From NCBI RefSeq assembly GCF_002114285.1, contig NZ_NEDJ01000017.1, positions 1 through 54,385 on the forward strand: 54,385 nucleotides of DNA, in the 5' to 3' direction. Source of the stretch: Halorubrum ezzemoulense DSM 17463. GTDB taxonomy: Archaea; Halobacteriota; Halobacteria; Halobacteriales; Haloferacaceae. Under the pieces are notes generated by a model that ran no database searches, was not told the origin of the DNA, and saw nothing but the letters and a program-made list of their open reading frames with translations. Shown one piece after another: positions 1 through 8,805 of the stretch. How positions within the stretch are numbered: position 1 is the first letter of the stretch; every line of letters starts with the position of its first letter. A program made the translations under genes and the position numbers.

Positions 1-123
1 AGACAGCGACCGCACCGCAGACACGTTCCGACCGCCTACCGGCTGTGAAAACAACAGATCCCTAGACGGCGTAATCATTTTGTCGCTAGACGTGGTTTGC
101 CCGGGTAGCAGCGTTTCCATAGG

Positions 124-173
124 TGAAATCCTAGGCAAGTGATATACCCTGACCCAGTCGCGGTCAGTACAAT
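124..173 (+). repeat. Copy A of a roughly 50-bp dispersed element with a palindromic core
   Basis: This segment matches the reverse complement of 8497-8547 over about 50 bases. The shared part contains AAGTGATATA followed by CTGACCC-x5-GGTCAG, a near-palindrome. The second copy sits directly next to an insertion-sequence terminus, so this may be an IS scar or a small non-autonomous element. No gene is visible in the first 259 bases of the window. Confidence 0.5.
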
Positions 174-259
174 CGCTTTACATTCATGCCTTTGACATTC
201 GCAGCCAGTTGAAGCGCGAGGCTTTCTCCTCGATACTCCGTGTCACCACCCCACGACAA

Positions 260-1480
260 TTACTCAGTAGATTCCTCAAACGCCTCAGCGAGCCGGTCAT
301 ACATCGCGTCACGAAGATACTCACGACGTTTCTCTTCGGAGAGATAGTTCCGGAACACGACCATCGGATCGCTGCTGCCCTGTTCGTGAGCGACGGTCTG
401 GAGGCGTTCAATAACTATCTCAACGGCGTCAGCGTACGCGCTGTACCAGAACCGACGTCCCATCTTGGAAGTCGGGAGCTCACCGCGAACACGCACATCC
501 GCATGCGCGGCGATCGACTTGAACCGCCGGTTGAGCGTCTCGCCAGTCACGTGATCACGTCGAGCGTCTGGCGAGGGGAACAGATATCCATCCCATCCCT
601 GCCGATCCGACAGCTGTGCGATCCGGTTCGAAAGGACATCTTGGCCGTAGATCAACGCTACTGTTCCAGGACCGTTCTTCCTCGTGTTGAACGAGAGGTA
701 CGGTGACTCCGCCTGAAGCTCAACATTCTCCACGTGGAGGGTTGCTAATTCACTCCGTCGTAAGCCCCAGGCGCACAGCCCTAAGACGATCAGTCGCTCT
801 TCGATATCCTCAGTCGAAGCCGCAAGAGATCCGACCTGGGCGGGCGCAAGCGGGGAGTTATCACGCTTCGCAACGTCCCACTCGTGGTCATATCGGACGG
901 GATTGAACGCGCCGTAGCCGCGATCGACGAGCCAGCTGTAGAGATCATCGATGTCAGACCGGTACCGACGCTTCGAATCGTTGCTCTCGAGCTCATCATC
1001 AAGGACGTCGAAGACGGCGGTGACGCGCTGAATTTCCTCAGGTTGGTCAGCGACATTAGTGATACGAGAGACGATAGCGGATGTCCCATGGAGGGCTTCG
1101 TAGTGGCGGAGGAACTGACCGAGCCGCGAACGCTTTGACTGGAGGGTGGTCTCCGCAGCTGACCCCCGTTGTTGTGACCGAAAGTACTGTTCGAGGTACT
1201 CGATCATCTGCTCGTTATCGATCGGCCACGTTGGAGTCTCGGGTGAGACGTCGTCTCCGAGCCCAACAGCCTGTTCGAAGAACTCTGAGAGTGTCATGTC
1301 ATGATGCTCTCGGACAGCGTACTGGAGACCGCTATAACCGTGGTCAACGAGCCACTGGTAGGTGGGGATCTCGTTTGGATCGTGTCCCTCCCGCTGCCGT
1401 TCAGGAGCAATTTCGCGCTCGTAGAATTCGACGAGTTCGTCGAGTGATTTCCTCGACCAATTGTAGGTTTGCTCACTCAC
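260..1480 (-). CDS. Tyrosine recombinase / phage-type integrase
   Basis: A 406-residue protein with the layout of haloarchaeal tyrosine recombinases: an extra N-terminal region (about 1-80), a helical core-binding domain (about 85-190) and a C-terminal catalytic domain (about 205-395). The first catalytic arginine lies in GLRRSEL (about 239-245). A second basic cluster, GRRFWYSAY (341-349), stands where the HxxR box is normally found. Candidate nucleophilic tyrosines are Y388 and Y394. The HxxR box is atypical, so activity is not assured. The gene lies at the edge of the mobile region. No tRNA or att duplication is visible beside it. Confidence 0.8.
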   Translation of the reverse strand: MSEQTYNWSRKSLDELVEFYEREIAPERQREGHDPNEIPTYQWLVDHGYSGLQYAVREHHDMTLSEFFEQAVGLGDDVSPETPTWPIDNEQMIEYLEQYFRSQQRGSAAETTLQSKRSRLGQFLRHYEALHGTSAIVSRITNVADQPEEIQRVTAVFDVLDDELESNDSKRRYRSDIDDLYSWLVDRGYGAFNPVRYDHEWDVAKRDNSPLAPAQVGSLAASTEDIEERLIVLGLCAWGLRRSELATLHVENVELQAESPYLSFNTRKNGPGTVALIYGQDVLSNRIAQLSDRQGWDGYLFPSPDARRDHVTGETLNRRFKSIAAHADVRVRGELPTSKMGRRFWYSAYADAVEIVIERLQTVAHEQGSSDPMVVFRNYLSEEKRREYLRDAMYDRLAEAFEESTE

Positions 1481-1808
1481 GGAAATTTCGGGGGAGAACC
1501 CCTCGTGCTGTGTTCTGTGGTGATTCTAAGTGTGGTGATCTCATAGGGTAGCGTCTATCTGACAGTAGTATAATAGTATTGGTTATACATGTGTCCGTTG
1601 GGGACACGCGAAATAAGCAACTTATCGGACAATAGATGCTCAAGAGTAATGTATCATATATCGCTATACAAAATGAGAGTTCGGCGGAGCGATCACGCCG
1701 CCTATTCACGTCGCTATCTACCCATGCAGCATCACCCCCGATACGTGTGATCGGAAGATGATTCCGAAACGCATAGACGACCGGTTCGGGAAATGACATC
1801 CGTTACGT
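1481..1808. other. Divergent intergenic region, integrase / ABC transporter
   Basis: About 330 bases between two divergent genes. They are AT-richer than the flanks, with TATA-like stretches around 1560-1590 and 1645-1675. No convincing gene is seen; the one long minus-strand ORF here has no protein-like composition. It probably holds the promoters for both neighbours. Confidence 0.4.
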
Positions 1809-2585
1809 ATGCCCTCCACCCACGACGAATCCGCCATTCTGGCGACCGATCTCCGGAAGAGCTACGGCTCAGAAGTCGCTCTCGACAGTCTCACGCTCGA
1901 CATCCAGCACGGGAGCGTCTACGGCTTTCTTGGCCCAAACGGTGCGGGGAAGACGACGACGATGCGGCTCCTTACCGGCCTCAGCGATCCGGACAGCGGA
2001 TCGGTACGCGTCTGTGGCGTCGACCCGAGCGACCGGCGTGCGATCGCTGGTCGGGTCGGCTATCTCCCTGAGACGCCACCGCTGTACGACGAGTTCAGCG
2101 CCCGCGAACAGCTCGAATACGTCGCCGATCTTCGCGACATTTCGCGGTCCGTTGCCCGCAAGCGCATCGGCGAGTACCTCGACCAATTCGGATTAGCCGG
2201 TGACGCGGACAGGCGAATCGACGGGTATTCGAAGGGAATGAAACAGAAGACCGCGTTCATACAGAGTGTCCTGCACGAACCGGACGTCCTGTATTTAGAC
2301 GAACCGACATCGGGGCTTGACCCCCGAGCGGCGCGCACCATCCGGGAATCGATCACCGCGTTCGCCGACGCAGGAACCACGGTGTTCCTCTCAACACACA
2401 TTCTTCCGGTGGTCGAAGCCGTCGCTGACGAGGTCGGGGTGTTGTTTGACGGGAGACTCGTCACCGAGGGGACGCCCACCGAAGTACAGGCCCGTGCGGA
2501 GACTGGCGAGAGTGGATCCCTAGAAGACGCGTTCCTCGCCGTCACGAGCGAACCCGAAACGGACGCGGCCTCTCGGAGAGCATGA
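1809..2585 (+). CDS. ABC-2 type transporter ATP-binding protein
   Basis: A 258-residue nucleotide-binding subunit of the multidrug/natural-product exporter type. It has a Walker A GPNGAGKTT (42-50), a signature helix SKGMKQK (141-147, in place of the usual LSGGQ, as is common in this subfamily) and a Walker B LYLDEPTSGLD (161-171) followed by the STH switch histidine. It hydrolyses ATP at the inner face of the membrane to drive the permease encoded next. Its stop overlaps the permease start by four bases (ATGA), so the two are probably co-translated. The high GC matches a normal haloarchaeal chromosome and contrasts with the island further right. The substrate cannot be read from the sequence. 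Confidence 0.93.
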   Translation: MPSTHDESAILATDLRKSYGSEVALDSLTLDIQHGSVYGFLGPNGAGKTTTMRLLTGLSDPDSGSVRVCGVDPSDRRAIAGRVGYLPETPPLYDEFSAREQLEYVADLRDISRSVARKRIGEYLDQFGLAGDADRRIDGYSKGMKQKTAFIQSVLHEPDVLYLDEPTSGLDPRAARTIRESITAFADAGTTVFLSTHILPVVEAVADEVGVLFDGRLVTEGTPTEVQARAETGESGSLEDAFLAVTSEPETDAASRRA

Positions 2586-4192
2586 GCGTCCGACAGGACG
2601 TTCGCCACGGGCTCCGAATTGGGCGAGCGGAGTTCGTCCGAAGCCTCCGTGGGTACCTCGGAAACCCCCGTCGAGTCCTTGGACTCCTGCTCACGGCGCT
2701 GTTCTTCGGCGGCGCGCTCCTGTTCGCGCTGCCGACAGCGTATGTGCTTGGGCAAACCGCGCGCTCCGTGACGGCGGTCCCGTTCTTTGCGCCCGCTGCG
2801 ACGCTCGTTCCTCTCGGTCTCCTGTCGATATCGGTGTTTCGGACCCTCGAACGGCTCGGACATATCGACGGTGCGGATTTCGTCCTGCTGGCGGTTCACC
2901 CGCGAGCAGTCGTTATCGGGCTCATCACAGCGGAGGTGGGACGGCTCTCCCTGTGGTTCGGGATCCCGGTCGGGGCAGTGGTGGTCACATTCGCACTCGG
3001 AATGGGCTCGCCGCTGCTCGTTGCTTCGGGCGGGGCGGTCGCGCTGCCGCTCGTTTGCTGTGCCGCCGTCTGGGGGTACGCCGGGGGAATTGCTGTGTTG
3101 CGACTCCTGCGGAAACTCCCCAGCCTTCGCCGTCTCCTGAAAGCGGTCGGTATCCTCGCGATGGTCGGACTCGTCGTCGCGTCACAGTTCGCCGGGCAGT
3201 TCATCGTCGAATCCGACCTCTCAGTACAACGGCTGTTGTCGACAGTAGCGTTCGATCCCCTCGTGGAATACGTTGCGCTCGCGTTCGTCGGAACACCGGT
3301 CTCCAGACCGACCTCTCCGGAGGCGGTGGCGGTGCTCGCGGCGTTAATCGCTCTCACGCCGGTCGGTCTCGCCGTCTCGACCAAGCAGGTTTCTACGCTC
3401 TGGTTTACCGATTCGGTCGGCAACAATGAGTCGACGCAGGTGCGGCGATCGAGCGGCGGATTCTCTGCCCCACGACCGTTCGCATGGACTAAACCCGGTC
3501 GTATCGCGTGGGGGATTCTCGTGCGCGGTCGCCGTGATCCGGCGGAGTTGAGTCATCTCCTGATTGCCGTCTTTTTTATCGCACCGTTCGGGACGATGTT
3601 TCTCGAGTTTTCGGGCGACGCCCTCGGACCCCTCATCACTGGGGGCGGCGTCGTTCTCGCGACATACCTCTCAGGCGCTACCTTCGGGTTGAACCCGCTC
3701 GGTGACGAGCGGCCGCAACTACCGCTGCTCCTTCTTACCGAGACGCCATCCGCGGCTCTCGTCCGTGGACGGCTTCTCGCCGGCGTTGCGATTGGAGTGC
3801 CGGTCGCTGTTCTCAGCTCGTTCGTCCCGATCCTTTTCGGGATGACGGTGCTTGAGGCGGTGGCGACCGCCGCTGTCGGAGTTGTGATGTGTCTCGCTGC
3901 GGCGATGTTCGCGGTCGGCATCGGCTCGGCGTACCCGATCTACGAGGAGCGCAAGTTCTGGGGGACAGAAACGGTCGTCCCGTCGACGCTCGTCATGATG
4001 GTGTACCTGTTCGTCGTGGGTGGCGGAACGGTTCTCGGGCTGTTCGTGACGTGGTTCGCAGTCACCGGAAACGTCGTGTTGACGCCTGTATTCGGCGTGC
4101 TCTTCGGTACGTATCTGCTGTTGACAGGCGGTGTTTCGTATGGTTCCTACCGCTATGCGCTCCGGCGGCACCGACGCTATACGCTGGCGTGA
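2582..4192 (+). CDS. ABC transporter permease
   Basis: A 536-residue integral membrane protein with many long hydrophobic segments spread over the whole length and a charged cytoplasmic stretch near residues 275-310. It follows the ATPase gene with an ATGA overlap and is its membrane partner in an export complex. The family is the broad haloarchaeal ABC-2-like permease group, for which substrates are usually unknown. The C-terminus ends in a short basic tail after the last helix, in keeping with the positive-inside rule. Confidence 0.88.
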   Translation: MSVRQDVRHGLRIGRAEFVRSLRGYLGNPRRVLGLLLTALFFGGALLFALPTAYVLGQTARSVTAVPFFAPAATLVPLGLLSISVFRTLERLGHIDGADFVLLAVHPRAVVIGLITAEVGRLSLWFGIPVGAVVVTFALGMGSPLLVASGGAVALPLVCCAAVWGYAGGIAVLRLLRKLPSLRRLLKAVGILAMVGLVVASQFAGQFIVESDLSVQRLLSTVAFDPLVEYVALAFVGTPVSRPTSPEAVAVLAALIALTPVGLAVSTKQVSTLWFTDSVGNNESTQVRRSSGGFSAPRPFAWTKPGRIAWGILVRGRRDPAELSHLLIAVFFIAPFGTMFLEFSGDALGPLITGGGVVLATYLSGATFGLNPLGDERPQLPLLLLTETPSAALVRGRLLAGVAIGVPVAVLSSFVPILFGMTVLEAVATAAVGVVMCLAAAMFAVGIGSAYPIYEERKFWGTETVVPSTLVMMVYLFVVGGGTVLGLFVTWFAVTGNVVLTPVFGVLFGTYLLLTGGVSYGSYRYALRRHRRYTLA

Positions 4193-4368
4193 TCACGCCG
4201 TTTCAGATGGGCTGTCCGGCGAGCATACGCTCGCTGTCAAGCCGATCGGCGACGTACTGGTGGAAATCGCCCTTGTGAGCCCTGCGATGTGAACTGTTCG
4301 GCGTCCCCAATTGGGGCGCGCTCGGTGATATTCCTCTGGAGGGATAGCACGCGACGGGCCGATACTGG

Positions 4369-4806
4369 TCACTCAATATCGTAGCCCCACTCTCGAAGCA
4401 CGTCAGCGACTTCGTCTATGTGGTCCATTCCGACGAGATATGCCGCCTCTCGGGCGTCAGTGAGTTCGACATCGTCTCCGAGTTGTTCCTCAAGCGCAGG
4501 CCGGAGCTCCCGACGTTCCCGCTTTACCGTGTGTTCTGTGTAGTGGATCGTCTTGTGGTCCCGATCGTCTTTCACTCCATCGCGACGGTGGATCCACGGC
4601 AGCCGGGAGGATTCGTCAGCAGGATGGTCAGGGATGCCTGGTAGCGTCGTCGACGCCGGATCAGACTCTTCCGTTGTTGATTGCTCATCGAACGGATCGC
4701 CAGCAGCTGTGTCCGTATCCGCGACGTCGTCGACAGGATCATCCTCAACATCGTCATCCTCGGCGAACGGATCATCGCCGCTGCCGGACTTCATGCCGTT
4801 CGGCAT
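4369..4806 (-). CDS. Acidic ParA-partner protein (candidate ParB-like function)
   Basis: A 145-residue protein with a very acidic, disordered N-terminal half (D/E-rich to about residue 55). A basic, helical C-terminal part follows, which could bind DNA. Its start codon overlaps the ParA stop by one base (TAATG), so the two form a tight operon. In haloarchaeal plasmids a small unrelated gene often follows parA and is presumed to supply the DNA-binding partner. That is the likeliest role here, but it is inferred from position only; I see no ParB motif. Confidence 0.7.
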   Translation of the reverse strand: MPNGMKSGSGDDPFAEDDDVEDDPVDDVADTDTAAGDPFDEQSTTEESDPASTTLPGIPDHPADESSRLPWIHRRDGVKDDRDHKTIHYTEHTVKRERRELRPALEEQLGDDVELTDAREAAYLVGMDHIDEVADVLREWGYDIE

Positions 4807-5639
4807 TAGGCACTCACCTCCTCAAGATGGCTGGCGAGTTCATGTAACTGCTCGAGCGTCTCCATTTCGTGATCACGTTTCCGGGAGCGATACTCATTGA
4901 CGTACGCGAACGCTGTCGTCTGCTTGTCCCAGCAGCCTTCGAACAGCGACGATCGCTCACCAATTGCGATTGGTGCGTCGTACCCCAACTCGCGGATACG
5001 GGTCAGGTAGTGTTGTTGGTCCGTCGTCCGTCCAACGCCGTTTGGCACAACCGCGAGGACACCAACGGTGACGCCCACCGTGTCTTCGAAGCCCTGAACA
5101 ACATCTTGTAGCCCCTCTATCGATTGCATCCCTTTCCCTGTCGGTTCCAGCGGAATCACCAGCGAACGGGTTGCGCCAATAGCGTTGTAGAGATGGGGGC
5201 CAGCAGTTGCCGGCGGATCGACGACGATCGTATCGTATTTCTCGGGGATATCCGCGTTGAGAAGCACCTGTCGCAGCTGATCGTGGCGCTCGAACTCTTC
5301 GCCGAGGTCTTCTGCCATTGAGGCAGCGCGAGCAAGGAGATCGGCGAGATTTTCTAGCATATTGTGGCTTGGAACAAGGTCGAACCCAAATGATGTCTCA
5401 AGGATGAGGTCCTCAAATGTGCCCTTTGGTCGGTCGATGAGGTGGCGTGTAATGTTGTCTGCGTTACTATCATCTCGTGGAGCGTCAACGCCGAGTAAGT
5501 ACGTTAACGAGCCATTCTGGGGATCAAGATCGATTACGAGAACATCGCGATCGTGTTGGCCGTGCGCGTCGGCAAGATTCGACGCGAGCGTCGTCTTCCC
5601 GACGCCACCAGCTTCGCTGTATGTCGTGTACGTGAGCAT
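4806..5639 (-). CDS. parA: ParA family partition ATPase
   Basis: A 277-residue deviant-Walker ATPase. The P-loop reads AGGVGKTT (10-17) close to the N-terminus, followed by the switch motif VIDLDPQNGS and a later VVDPPA. Alanine stands at the position of the usual signature lysine of ParA/MinD proteins (KGGVGKTT). I recall SEAGGVGKTT as typical of a haloarchaeal plasmid ParA group, so this is probably a family trait and not damage. The protein would move or segregate the replicon together with the overlapping downstream gene. The region just upstream holds short repeats that may be its operator or centromere. Confidence 0.9.
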   Translation of the reverse strand: MLTYTTYSEAGGVGKTTLASNLADAHGQHDRDVLVIDLDPQNGSLTYLLGVDAPRDDSNADNITRHLIDRPKGTFEDLILETSFGFDLVPSHNMLENLADLLARAASMAEDLGEEFERHDQLRQVLLNADIPEKYDTIVVDPPATAGPHLYNAIGATRSLVIPLEPTGKGMQSIEGLQDVVQGFEDTVGVTVGVLAVVPNGVGRTTDQQHYLTRIRELGYDAPIAIGERSSLFEGCWDKQTTAFAYVNEYRSRKRDHEMETLEQLHELASHLEEVSA

Positions 5640-5674
5640 GTCTCACTTGTTAGACCCATTCGTCATAAATTTGC

Positions 5675-5750
5675 GTCAGACAAATCAGTTAGTATGGTTA
5701 GTTATACTATCCAGTACAACTAGTTAGTGTGAAAAGACAGTACAACTAAT
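5675..5750. promoter_or_regulatory. Repeat-bearing region upstream of parA: candidate operator or parS-like site
   Basis: CAGTACAACTA occurs twice (5712-5722 and 5738-5748), with starts 26 bases apart. The stretch just left of it carries GTTAGTATGGTTAGTTATACTA, so TTAGT is repeated on both sides. The AT-rich TATAC inside would suit a promoter reading into parA on the minus strand. Periodic short repeats directly upstream of parA are typical of autoregulatory or centromere sites. No experiment-independent proof is possible here. Confidence 0.45.
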
Positions 5751-5764
5751 CAGACATTACAGAA

Positions 5765-5932
5765 ATGGCAACGAAAGCGTCTAGCAGGAAACACTCGAGT
5801 TCCCTTGTTGCGGTCTCTCGAATAGTCCAGGGGCGCTATCAATTCGTCTGTGACGGCTGTGAGCTGGTCGTCGACACGCTCGCGGCGCTCACCCGGTTCC
5901 GGGTCGAACTCGGGTTTCTAGAGGGCCCGTGA
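5765..5932 (+). CDS. Small protein with a CxxC pair
   Basis: A 55-codon ORF too short for routine calling. It has a basic serine-rich start and then FVCDGCELVVDTL, which resembles half of a small haloarchaeal zinc-finger protein. It ends just before an insertion-sequence scar, so the original C-terminus, including a second cysteine pair, may have been lost. Its role is unknown. Confidence 0.3.
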   Translation: MATKASSRKHSSSLVAVSRIVQGRYQFVCDGCELVVDTLAALTRFRVELGFLEGP

Positions 5933-5959
5933 CAACTGTGCGCCCGCTGTAGTCCGTCC

Positions 5960-6312
5960 GGGCTCGCACGGAGCCATTGATGCCACGTTCTTCGACCGCG
6001 AAACGGCATCGAGACAAGACCAACACCGCTCGGGTCGCCACGTACGCACGCTCAAAACGACGGCGCTCGTTGATACAGACTCGTGTGCTATCCTCGATAT
6101 TCACTGCTCGGCACACTGGCCGCACGACACCCAGACTGGCCGTCGAGTCGCCCTCCGAAACACCGAGAAAATCGAAATTCTCGCCGGCGACAAAGGCTAT
6201 GACGACCAATCTCTCCGGGACGCCCTCCGATCAGAGGGCGTCCGGCCCTTGCTGCGTCCCGGTTGTTCGCTGTGTACGATCATGAGCACAACGCACGGTT
6301 GGACAGTGTCAT
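5960..6312 (+). pseudogene. Transposase remnant, IS5-type, same family as the element at 52 kb
   Basis: In one frame the plus strand encodes the central part of the transposase found intact at 52024-52854, with IDATFFDRETASR and AGDKGYDDQSLRDALR, carrying two of the catalytic aspartates. The frame is then lost near 6257, and the start and end of the element are missing. It is a decayed fragment and a homologous patch to the intact copy. Confidence 0.8.
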
Positions 6313-6619
6313 AGAAACAGCCCCATAATATTGTAATACTGCTTATCTGTATTATCCTGTAATCTACTTAGAAGTACATACACTTGGTACACGGCTTTAC
6401 GAAGCTGTCCTAGAGTTCTCATTTATTCATAAAAAGTGATGTTTTTGCCTATCGGCCATTGGGTGGCTCAGAACGAACGGCTGCTGTGAGAACGGGTTTG
6501 ACCGGCTCAAAGCTACTGGCTCCGAATGCGTGGACAACCACAAGAACCATTCTATGACAGGCTCATTATCATAGTAAATCGACAACAGATTAATACGAAT
6601 CGTAGGCTTGTTGCCAATT

Positions 6620-7039
6620 ATGTCGGAGAACAACCCAAGCTTGGACTGGCCGGAAAATTTTCCCAGAACTCCCTCCAGTGAACGCGAACCCTACCCACAT
6701 AACTTCCGTGTCGATACACAAGATGCGTTTAGAAATATTCTCCAAGAATTGGGTCGAATGGATGCTACAGATTTACGAATTGATAGTGCGGCTCAGCATT
6801 TGTCGTCAAACCCAAACCTCCCATATAAGCAATCCAATCCGGGGGATCCAGGAGTTGTTGCGTATTTCCGCCAAGAGGGTCGCAAATTTGCAGTCCCGTG
6901 TGATCGATGGATTTCCCTCCGAGATAATGCACAAGCGATTGCAAAATACCTGAACGCTAAGCGAGCATTAGATCGCTATGGTGTAGAGACAGTCGAAGAC
7001 CAGACAGAAATGATGACACAATTATACGAAGGGGACTAA
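6620..7039 (+). CDS. Conserved haloarchaeal protein with terminal TQLYEGD
   Basis: A 139-residue soluble protein. The N-terminal stretch WPENFPRTP...REPYPHNFRV and the later block VPCDRW..LRDNAQAIAKYLNAKRALDRYGVETVE belong to a haloarchaeal family I recall from plasmids and proviruses, where longer members carry a J-like domain. The function is not known. The ATG at 6620 is preferred over the upstream TTG because the conserved part begins right after it. The last residues MTQLYEGD resemble the T-x-[LV]-Y tail motif shared by the island genes to the right. That may be chance. Confidence 0.72.
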   Translation: MSENNPSLDWPENFPRTPSSEREPYPHNFRVDTQDAFRNILQELGRMDATDLRIDSAAQHLSSNPNLPYKQSNPGDPGVVAYFRQEGRKFAVPCDRWISLRDNAQAIAKYLNAKRALDRYGVETVEDQTEMMTQLYEGD

Positions 7040-7256
7040 GTCTACGTACCTCAATCCGAACCTACATCCCAAACCCGGGCGTCGATATAGAATGAATAAA
7101 AAGTGTCTTGTTGAACGCAAGACTGCGATGACGTAGGGTCGATTGTTTTGTAGTCTCAAGCTGTTAGAGGCGCGTTCTTACAGTCAGAAGATGCAGTAGT
7201 TGTTACTGACGGCGGTTGTCGAATGATCAAAACTATTATATATTGCTTCGTTGTGT

Positions 7257-8195
7257 CAGTGACGACGGCGATGCCTCTCCTAGATACGTCCGGAGAAAGG
7301 GAGCAGGCGGCGAGGCCTAACTCGCCGCCTGCGTCAGGTTATGTACGATACACTTCCGCGCGAGCTCCCGGAGCTGGCACGGCCAGTTCTGGGAGCGCAG
7401 CTTCTCGCCGTCGTCTTCGTTCAACTGCGAGAACCCCGTTTCACTCATCCACCGCTGGTTGTAATCCTCGTTCATCCGGGCATTACGAGCCTTCTACAGC
7501 GGTGTCTGCTCCCTGTGCTTGATCAACGGTCGCGCTGAGTTGGAGCGACACTCCTCACGGAGGTCGCTCCACGAGTACTTCGCGTCAGCAGACAACACAC
7601 GCAGATCTTCCGCGTTCTGGCGGAAGACCCGGATCCCGATGTGACCGTCCCATGCCTTCTGGGTCGTGAAATGAACGTCCTTGATCGCCAACGAGTTCAC
7701 GTCGATCAAGGTCGTCGTCTTCATCGACTGGAACGAGTAGTTCGCGCGGTCGCGGTAGTGGTAGCTGGTTTGGTCACGCTGGAAGCCACTCGCATCAATC
7801 GCGGCTTCACCACTCCAGCCCGCCTGCTCCGCACTTCGGCGGAGTTCACGCATTCGGTACTCGTTTTCCCACCGACAAAGCGAGCTGTAGTGCGGTATGT
7901 CGTCGAGATCAAACACGGCGAGAATGTCGGGCATCTCGTTGAGGTAGTCATCCGTCTCACAGAGACTCTTTTCGAGCTCGACGCGGTGCAGAATCAACGC
8001 GATCTGTACCCGCTCGGCGTACCCGTCCACGCCGTCCGGTCTGGTGGGTACGTCCGGGTCATCAACATGCTGTTTGGCAAGGATTCGGCACATCCAAGCA
8101 AGCCGTCTGAGCGATGCCAGATTGCCAGACAGCGTCCATTTCCGGGTTAATCTAGCGGAAGACCACAGTAAGAGCGTTTGAGACTGTCGTCACTA
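7257..8195 (-). mobile_element. IS5-family insertion sequence, copy 1 (decayed)
   Basis: About 940 bases bounded by imperfect inverted ends sharing AGTGACGAC (CAGTGACGACGG on the left; the right end read inward is TTAGTGACGACAG). It contains one minus-strand transposase that is frameshifted near its end. A second copy of the same element lies at about 11.44-12.29 kb in the opposite orientation. The right boundary coincides with the broken end of the gene at 8193-8516. Confidence 0.7.
7317..8093 (-). pseudogene. IS5-family DDE transposase, frameshifted
   Basis: The first 199 codons are open and include AIDASGF and SADAKYSW, which hold two of the catalytic aspartates. The frame breaks near 7495. 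In another frame the usual C-terminal block follows (QLRELARKCIVHNLTQAAS, stop at 7317). The transposase is therefore probably inactive unless the frameshift is programmed. Confidence 0.8.
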
Positions 8196-8516
8196 AGCGG
8201 CAAAACAAGGCATGGCGTCACCAAACGCCGACCCGAAGACGCCGGTCAGCATTCGTATTCCGGTCTCGACTGTACAATAGGGGTCGATTGGCCCCTCGCC
8301 GGTGTCGTAGATTTTCCAATCGTCTGTGCCGTCCCCGCTCAAAAAGCGCATCCCGTGGCGGTTCGCGATATACTTCAGCCGGTCAAGTTGGTCCGCATCG
8401 AGGTCGTTGTGATCCCACAGATACTGAAACGCGTAGCCCAGATTTACACATCCAACACCGAGTGTGAACTGACCTTGAGACACCCACCAATTGTAGATGA
8501 TGTACTGACCCTGACT
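8193..8516 (-). pseudogene. Fragment of an unrecognised gene between two IS ends
   Basis: An open stretch whose readable part runs from SQGQYIIYNWW through LGYAFQYLWDHNDLDADQLDRLKYIANRHG to a GVFGSAF segment. It looks like real protein, but it is cut at both sides: an IS terminus (ATTTCAACAGAGCC) lies upstream near 8546 and the IS5 copy starts at its 3' end. A GTG at 8483 could in principle start a 96-residue product. I do not recognise the family. Confidence 0.45.
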
Positions 8517-8547
8517 GGGTCAGAATATATCACTTGGTGAGAATTTC
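8497..8547 (-). repeat. Copy B of the 50-bp dispersed element, next to an IS terminus
   Basis: Read on the minus strand it begins with GGCTCTGTTGAAAT, the terminal inverted repeat also seen at 45014-45028. It then continues with the AAGTGATATA / CTGACCC-GGGTCAG segment matching 124-173. This links the dispersed element to the end of an insertion sequence. Confidence 0.55.
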
Positions 8548-8805
8548 AACAGAGCCACCGATTCGAATGACTGCCCAATCTGTGGTGAAAGCCCGTAGAT
8601 ATCGATGTCATATTGGACAGTGTAACAGGTATTACCTAAATTGAACATGGAACAAGCCTTCGTGCGACACTTGACTTTTGAGAGTTGGAACAAAAATTGA
8701 GAACAACTGAACAGCGCGACCACGTATCGGAGTTTATATGAGTATGGTTTTGACTTCCAGCAGGGGCGGTTTTTATGATAAAAAACTATTATTGCGTAAT
8801 CAGAC

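Noticed and set aside
1473-1799. 108-codon minus-strand ORF upstream of the integrase
   Set aside because: The composition is not protein-like for a haloarchaeon and it covers the presumed promoter region.
2582-4192. Long antisense ORFs across the ABC genes and elsewhere
   Set aside because: They mirror GC-rich codons of the real genes in other frames and have no start context or family features.
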